Origin: Bordetella parapertussis | Lineage (GTDB): Bacteria; Pseudomonadota; Gammaproteobacteria; Burkholderiales; Burkholderiaceae_B | NCBI GenBank assembly: GCA_945895265.1 | Contig: CAMDEF010000077.1 | Location: 1 to 10,148 of the forward strand | DNA length: 10,148 bases | Direction: 5' to 3' | Part shown: positions 6,405 to 10,148 of the stretch, in pieces | Layout: the number at the start of each line of letters is the position of its first letter | Position numbering within the stretch: position 1 is the stretch's first letter | Program-made: the position numbers and the translations under genes | The notes under the pieces: model-generated | Databases searched by the model: none | What the model saw: only the letters and a program-made list of their open reading frames with translations | Told to the model about the DNA's origin: nothing

Positions 6405-6947
6405 ATGTCAGGACACGGACACGTCGACCCCTCAAACAAAAAAATTGCACTCGTTATCGCCGTACTCGCACTTTTTTTAGCAATCAGCGAAACCTTAAGT
6501 AAAGCGTATCAAACCGAGGTGATTACCAAACAGGTTGAGGCGTCGAACTTATGGGCATTTTTTCAAGCAAAGTCGATTCGTAAAACGACCACTGACGTCG
6601 CTTTACAGTCGGCACAAATCAGCCCAAACGCTGAAGATCCAAAAGTTGCCGAGCAGATAAAAAAATGGGCCGCAGCTTCCAAGCGTTACGATACTGAGCC
6701 GGACACTGGCGAAGGTCGTAAAGAACTTGCCGAGCGTGCAAAGAAAGCCCAAGCACTGGGCGAGCTTGCCAACCACAAGTATCACAACCTAGAGATTTCG
6801 TCTGGCGTGTTGCAGGTGGCGATTGTATTGGCCTCGTCTGCGATCATCACAAACGTCATGATGCTTGCCTGGTTGGCTGGCGGCTTGGGGATTGTGGCAG
6901 TGGGCTTTGGAATATTTGCGATGTTTGGAGCTGCAGCGCTGTTCTGA
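6405..6947 (+). CDS. DUF4337-family membrane protein
   Basis: 180 aa, resembling DUF4337 proteins by its opening MSGHGHVDPSNKKIAL and the EASNLWAFFQAKSIRKTT block (about 46-63). Family function is not known. The layout is a short His-containing N-terminus, one transmembrane helix (about 13-27), a charged soluble domain rich in Lys, Glu and Ala that looks helical (about 35-130), and two closely spaced hydrophobic segments at the C-terminus (about 133-150 and 154-178). This suggests an inner-membrane protein with a coiled or helical domain on one side. Start 6405 is set by the AAGGAA ribosome site; an upstream frame opening near 6294 overlaps the previous gene and is rejected. Its TGA overlaps the PhoD ATG by one base, so all three genes probably form one operon. 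Confidence 0.88.
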   Translation: MSGHGHVDPSNKKIALVIAVLALFLAISETLSKAYQTEVITKQVEASNLWAFFQAKSIRKTTTDVALQSAQISPNAEDPKVAEQIKKWAAASKRYDTEPDTGEGRKELAERAKKAQALGELANHKYHNLEISSGVLQVAIVLASSAIITNVMMLAWLAGGLGIVAVGFGIFAMFGAAALF

Positions 6948-8512
6948 TGCAGCGTCGAGACCTACTTAAGATTGCTGGCGCCTCGGCGGCCCTTTTAGGG
7001 TTGCCGAGCGTTGGTCTGGCTAAACAAGCTTGGTCGGTAGACCCTTTTAGTTTGGGCATTGCCAGTGGCTCGCCCACCAGCAACTCATTAGTGCTTTGGA
7101 CTCGTCTGGGCACGCCCGCACTTGACGCAGCCGGGCTGACAACTAAACCTGTAGCGGTCACCTGGCAGCTTGCTCACGACCAGCAGTTCAGCCGCGTTGT
7201 GGCCACGGGTGTCATTCAAGCCACTGCTGCACTCGGGCACTCGGTACACGCTGAGGTCGCGGGGCTTGAGCCTGGGCGCGCCTACTTCTATCGTTTCATC
7301 GCGGGCGCGGCGAACAGCACAACGGGCCGCACACGTACCTTTCCGGCACCAGACTCTGACGTGAAGCGCTTACGGCTAGCGTACGCCTCGTGTCAGCAAT
7401 GGGGTAATGGCTATTACAGCGCGTACCGGCATATGCTCGCCGAAAATCTCGATTTCGTGTTGTTTCTTGGCGATTATGTCTACGAATATCCTGCCTCACG
7501 CCCAGTCGAGGTACGCCCAACCACAGGTGGTTGGATTACGACACTCGAGGGCTACCGCAGTCGCTACGCCCTGCACAAGTCTGATCCAGACTTGCAAGCG
7601 ATTCATGCTGCATACCCTTGGTTGGTGACCTGGGACGATCACGAAGTTCAAAACGATTATGCAGGCACGCACGAGGGCTTATCCGGGACGCCAGTCGAGA
7701 ACTTTATGGCGCGTCGACGTGCCGCCTATCAAGCGTTTTATGAAAACATGCCTGTCACGCGCGCAAGTTTTGCGAAGTTGCTTAACGGGCAAGGCGATGA
7801 AGCGAAAGTATTTGGTAGCGTGTCGTATGGGCGCTTGGCCACACTCTACACGCTTGATGATCGGCAACATCGCGATCTGCAGGCCTGCACACCCAACAAT
7901 CGCCCAGGCTCGGCGCGTATCGATCCGAGCAAGTGCGATAGTCTGAACCAGCCTCAACGCACTTTGCTTGGCAACGCTCAAGAGCGCTGGCTGAGCCAAC
8001 AGTTTGCCGCAGCCCGCAGCCACTGGAACCTGATCGGCCAGCAGACCTTGTTTGGACGGCGAAACTACAGCACCACAGGCGCGCAGCTACTCAGAAATGA
8101 TGGCTGGGATGGCTACCCCGCTGCGCGCCGTCGCCTGACAGATTCGATGATTCAGACCCGCCTAAGCAACCCTATCGTGTTAGGTGGCGATATTCACGAG
8201 AACTGGGTGGGGCATGTGTTGTCTGACTACAACAATGCAGACTGCGAAGCGATTGGCGTCGAGTTTTGTGGCACGAGTATTACCTCGTTATCGAGCACTA
8301 CACCTGCTCAAATCGCGCAACAGCTTGAGCTCAACCCTCACTTTATATTTGCAAACGCCGCATCGCGCGGCTACGGCGTGGTTGAGCTGACCCCCACGCA
8401 ACTCACCACCACACTCACTGCAGTACATGACGCACGCGATCCTAAGTCTGGCGCGTTTGTCTTGGCCAAATTTTCGGTTGAGGCGGGACGTGCGGCAGTC
8501 AACTCAGCATAG
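6947..8512 (+). CDS. phoD: PhoD-type alkaline phosphatase/phosphodiesterase, Tat-exported
   Basis: 521 aa with a Tat signal peptide (MQRRDLLKIAGASAALLG, twin Arg 3-4, cleavage probably near residue 25-26), an N-terminal beta domain (about 32-131) and the PhoD metallophosphatase domain (about 140-510). Likely metal ligands by spacing with Bacillus subtilis PhoD are Cys149 in SCQQ, Asp176 and Tyr179 in LGDYVYEY, the WDDHEVQND block (229-237) and Asp415/His417/Asn419 in GGDIHENW. These would bind Fe3+ and Ca2+, and the enzyme would release phosphate from phospho-mono- or diesters in the periplasm or outside. The ATG overlaps the preceding TGA (TGATG) and no Shine-Dalgarno sequence is visible, so translation probably depends on coupling. 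No Pho box was recognised. The C-terminus is complete. Confidence 0.93.
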   Translation: MQRRDLLKIAGASAALLGLPSVGLAKQAWSVDPFSLGIASGSPTSNSLVLWTRLGTPALDAAGLTTKPVAVTWQLAHDQQFSRVVATGVIQATAALGHSVHAEVAGLEPGRAYFYRFIAGAANSTTGRTRTFPAPDSDVKRLRLAYASCQQWGNGYYSAYRHMLAENLDFVLFLGDYVYEYPASRPVEVRPTTGGWITTLEGYRSRYALHKSDPDLQAIHAAYPWLVTWDDHEVQNDYAGTHEGLSGTPVENFMARRRAAYQAFYENMPVTRASFAKLLNGQGDEAKVFGSVSYGRLATLYTLDDRQHRDLQACTPNNRPGSARIDPSKCDSLNQPQRTLLGNAQERWLSQQFAAARSHWNLIGQQTLFGRRNYSTTGAQLLRNDGWDGYPAARRRLTDSMIQTRLSNPIVLGGDIHENWVGHVLSDYNNADCEAIGVEFCGTSITSLSSTTPAQIAQQLELNPHFIFANAASRGYGVVELTPTQLTTTLTAVHDARDPKSGAFVLAKFSVEAGRAAVNSA

Positions 8513-8582
8513 GCTAGTTAGCGTATTTCATAAGTACTCAGTTTTTTGTAACCTGAGATAAAACTTAAGGTGTCAAAATATT

Positions 8583-9257
8583 ATGCAGGTACTATCCGCT
8601 TGTCATATTTACCTCGTCGACGACGACGCTTCAATCAGAAGTGCGCTAGCCGGTACGCTCGAGCGTCAAGGCTTTTCCGTGACCCCCTATGCCAGCGCTG
8701 CTGAGTTTTTACAACATGCCACGCCCGTATCACCCGCGGTGATACTGCTCGACATGCGCATGCCTGGCCTAAGCGGCGTTGAGTGTCAGGCCGACTTAGA
8801 GCGTCACGGCTGGACCACACCCATTATCTTTATCAGCGGTGAAAGCCTACCCGCGCAAATCGTGCAAGCCATGAAACAGGGTGCAAGCGATTTTTTGTTG
8901 AAACCTTTTTCAATGCAAACTTTATTAGTGGCTGTTGAGCGTGCAATTGAAAGAGATCGCGCGACTCATGCACTGTTGGTCAGAACGCTTGCCGTCGAGA
9001 AGCTCTATGCAGCGCTGACACCGCGCGAGCGTGAAGTATTCGAGGCAATCATCGAAGGCAAAACCAACAAGCAAATCGCCGACAGCGATGGCTCTGCCGC
9101 GGCCACCATCAAACTACATCGCTCTCGCGTGCTGTCAAAAATGCAAGTCGAATCGGCCGCAGAGTTAATCGCCTTAACAAGCGGCATTGATATGTCAGCG
9201 CTCAGATTGCGCAGCTTTGACGTCAAGCACCCACTCGCGCCAGAGCGCCACCATTAA
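8583..9257 (+). CDS. FixJ/NarL-like response regulator (receiver + LuxR HTH)
   Basis: 224 aa, a two-component transcription regulator. The receiver domain (about 7-120) has the acidic pocket VDDD (12-15), phosphoacceptor Asp57 in LLDMRMPG, Ser85 and Lys107 in LLKPF. A linker leads to a LuxR-type helix-turn-helix (about 144-200) with LTPREREVFEAIIEGKTNKQIA and ATIKLHRSRVLSKM. The segment SDGSAAA between the two HTH helices differs from the usual LGIS-type turn. A 24-residue tail follows the HTH. No histidine kinase is visible. ATG 8583 has AAGGTG at 8567-8572, about 10 nt upstream. CTCAG (8537-8541) and CTGAG (8553-8557) form a weak inverted repeat upstream, possibly an operator. The 3' end overlaps the convergent permease gene by 63 nt. 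Confidence 0.92.
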   Translation: MQVLSACHIYLVDDDASIRSALAGTLERQGFSVTPYASAAEFLQHATPVSPAVILLDMRMPGLSGVECQADLERHGWTTPIIFISGESLPAQIVQAMKQGASDFLLKPFSMQTLLVAVERAIERDRATHALLVRTLAVEKLYAALTPREREVFEAIIEGKTNKQIADSDGSAAATIKLHRSRVLSKMQVESAAELIALTSGIDMSALRLRSFDVKHPLAPERHH

Positions 9258-10148
9258 GGCCATCAACACAGGGCCGATAAATAACCCAACGATTCCCATC
9301 GTTTTTACGCCCCCGACTAAACCAAAAAACGTGGGCAAGAACGGCAGCTTGACTGGGCCACCTACCAAACGGGGACGCAGCGTTTTATCGACGATAAACA
9401 ATTCAATCGTACCCCAGGCAAACAAACTCGCGCCCGCAATGGGGGCACCCGAGCCCACCAAATATAATGACACTAAGGTAAAACACAACGGTGCACCGCC
9501 TGGGATCATCGCCATGAAGGCCGTGATCACACCGAGCAATACCGGCGAAGGCACATCGGCAACCCAGTAGGCCAACCCTAACACGACCCCTTCGCCGATC
9601 GCGATCAGGCCCATGCCCGTCACGGTAGAACTAATCGTGGCTGGAATCACTCGCGAAAATCGTTGCCAACGCAAAGGCAGGACTCGCTCGCCCAAGATAT
9701 CAAGTTGGCCCACCATCCGATGGCCATCTTTATACACAAACAACAACGTGATTAGCATGAACAACAAAGTCAGCATGATGTGAAACGCATTGCCTGTAGC
9801 CGACAAAACGACGCGATAGATATTGCCGATATGTTGACCGCTGATCGCCTCGACCAGACTGCCAAGCGCATGGGGTTGACCTAAAAACTGGGCCCAATAA
9901 CTACCCAACCTCTCACCAACATAGGGTAACGCCACAATCCAGTCAGGCGACGCTACGCCTTCGCGGTTTGCGGTTAAGAGCCAGGCCAAAAGGTGGCTTG
10001 CCTCGTTGACCGAGTAGTACAAGGCAACAGACAACGGCGCGACAAGCACGAGCAAGATAAATATCAACGCTACGCTTGCCGCCAAGGTGGTGCGACCGCC
10101 GCACACCTCTACCCATCTTGAATACAACGGCCAGCTGGCAAACCCAAT
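9195..10148 (-). CDS. AI-2E family transporter (YdiK-like permease), 5' end beyond window
   Basis: A multi-spanning inner-membrane protein of the AI-2E family (formerly UPF0118). Some members export autoinducer-2, others move ions or other solutes; the role here is unknown. The frame is open to the right edge (reading IGFASWPLYSRW before the TTG at 10127), and the ASWPLYSRW stretch fits the family, so the gene is truncated by the window and the true start lies outside. Visible features are an N-terminal hydrophobic helix, a hydrophilic region with VALPYVGERL, a central TM, then the conserved block RVIPATISSTVTGMGLIAIGEG, LGVITAFMAMIPGGAP, and a C-terminal TM pair ending WREWVLDVKAAQSER. At its 3' end it overlaps the response-regulator coding region by 63 nt on the opposite strand. 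Confidence 0.9.
   Translation of the reverse strand: MGFASWPLYSRWVEVCGGRTTLAASVALIFILLVLVAPLSVALYYSVNEASHLLAWLLTANREGVASPDWIVALPYVGERLGSYWAQFLGQPHALGSLVEAISGQHIGNIYRVVLSATGNAFHIMLTLLFMLITLLFVYKDGHRMVGQLDILGERVLPLRWQRFSRVIPATISSTVTGMGLIAIGEGVVLGLAYWVADVPSPVLLGVITAFMAMIPGGAPLCFTLVSLYLVGSGAPIAGASLFAWGTIELFIVDKTLRPRLVGGPVKLPFLPTFFGLVGGVKTMGIVGLFIGPVLMALMVALWREWVLDVKAAQSER

Noticed and set aside
7679..8023. 114-codon open frame on the minus strand inside phoD
   Set aside because: It is the antisense shadow of a conserved metallophosphatase region with no recognisable domain.

Overview
This 10.1 kb window is a densely packed stretch of bacterial chromosome. Its proteins resemble those of Betaproteobacteria, probably Burkholderiales and perhaps the Alcaligenaceae. 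That placement rests on remembered family resemblance (an E. coli Can-type beta-carbonic anhydrase, an LldD/mandelate-dehydrogenase-type flavoenzyme, a YqhA/UPF0114 protein, a DUF4337 protein and a Tat-exported PhoD) and not on any marker gene. I see no rRNA, tRNA, insertion sequence, phage gene or CRISPR array.

Layout. (1) Positions 1-3016 carry four + strand genes: two short-chain dehydrogenases/reductases (SDRs), a small lipoprotein of unknown function and a beta-carbonic anhydrase. The two SDRs are separated by 119 nt holding two strong, interleaved and mutually exclusive inverted repeats. The lipoprotein and carbonic anhydrase genes are 6 nt apart and look co-translated. (2) A hairpin at 3047-3091 separates the carbonic anhydrase from a convergent major facilitator superfamily (MFS) transporter (3091-4320, minus). 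(3) The MFS gene is divergent from an FMN-dependent 2-hydroxy-acid oxidase/dehydrogenase (4496-5650). This is a plausible uptake-and-oxidation pair for a 2-hydroxy acid such as lactate, glycolate or mandelate, with the substrate unknown. (4) The whole gap at 5651-5857 is a degenerate tandem array of 13 units with a 16-bp period, running from directly after the oxidase stop codon up to the next start codon. (5) It is followed by a tight three-gene unit: a UPF0114 membrane protein, a DUF4337 membrane protein and a Tat-exported PhoD-type alkaline phosphatase. (6) Next come a FixJ-like response regulator with no kinase in view and a convergent AI-2E-family permease that runs off the right edge. 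The 3' ends of these two genes overlap by 63 nt.

How it fits together. Most genes are ordinary housekeeping or catabolic families. The least ordinary features are non-coding: the 16-bp array, the interleaved inverted repeats between the SDR genes, an apparent leaderless promoter for the first SDR, and a possible leader fold at the oxidase start codon. The array is the strongest candidate for something undescribed. I see no evidence in this window of a defence, toxin or mobile system.
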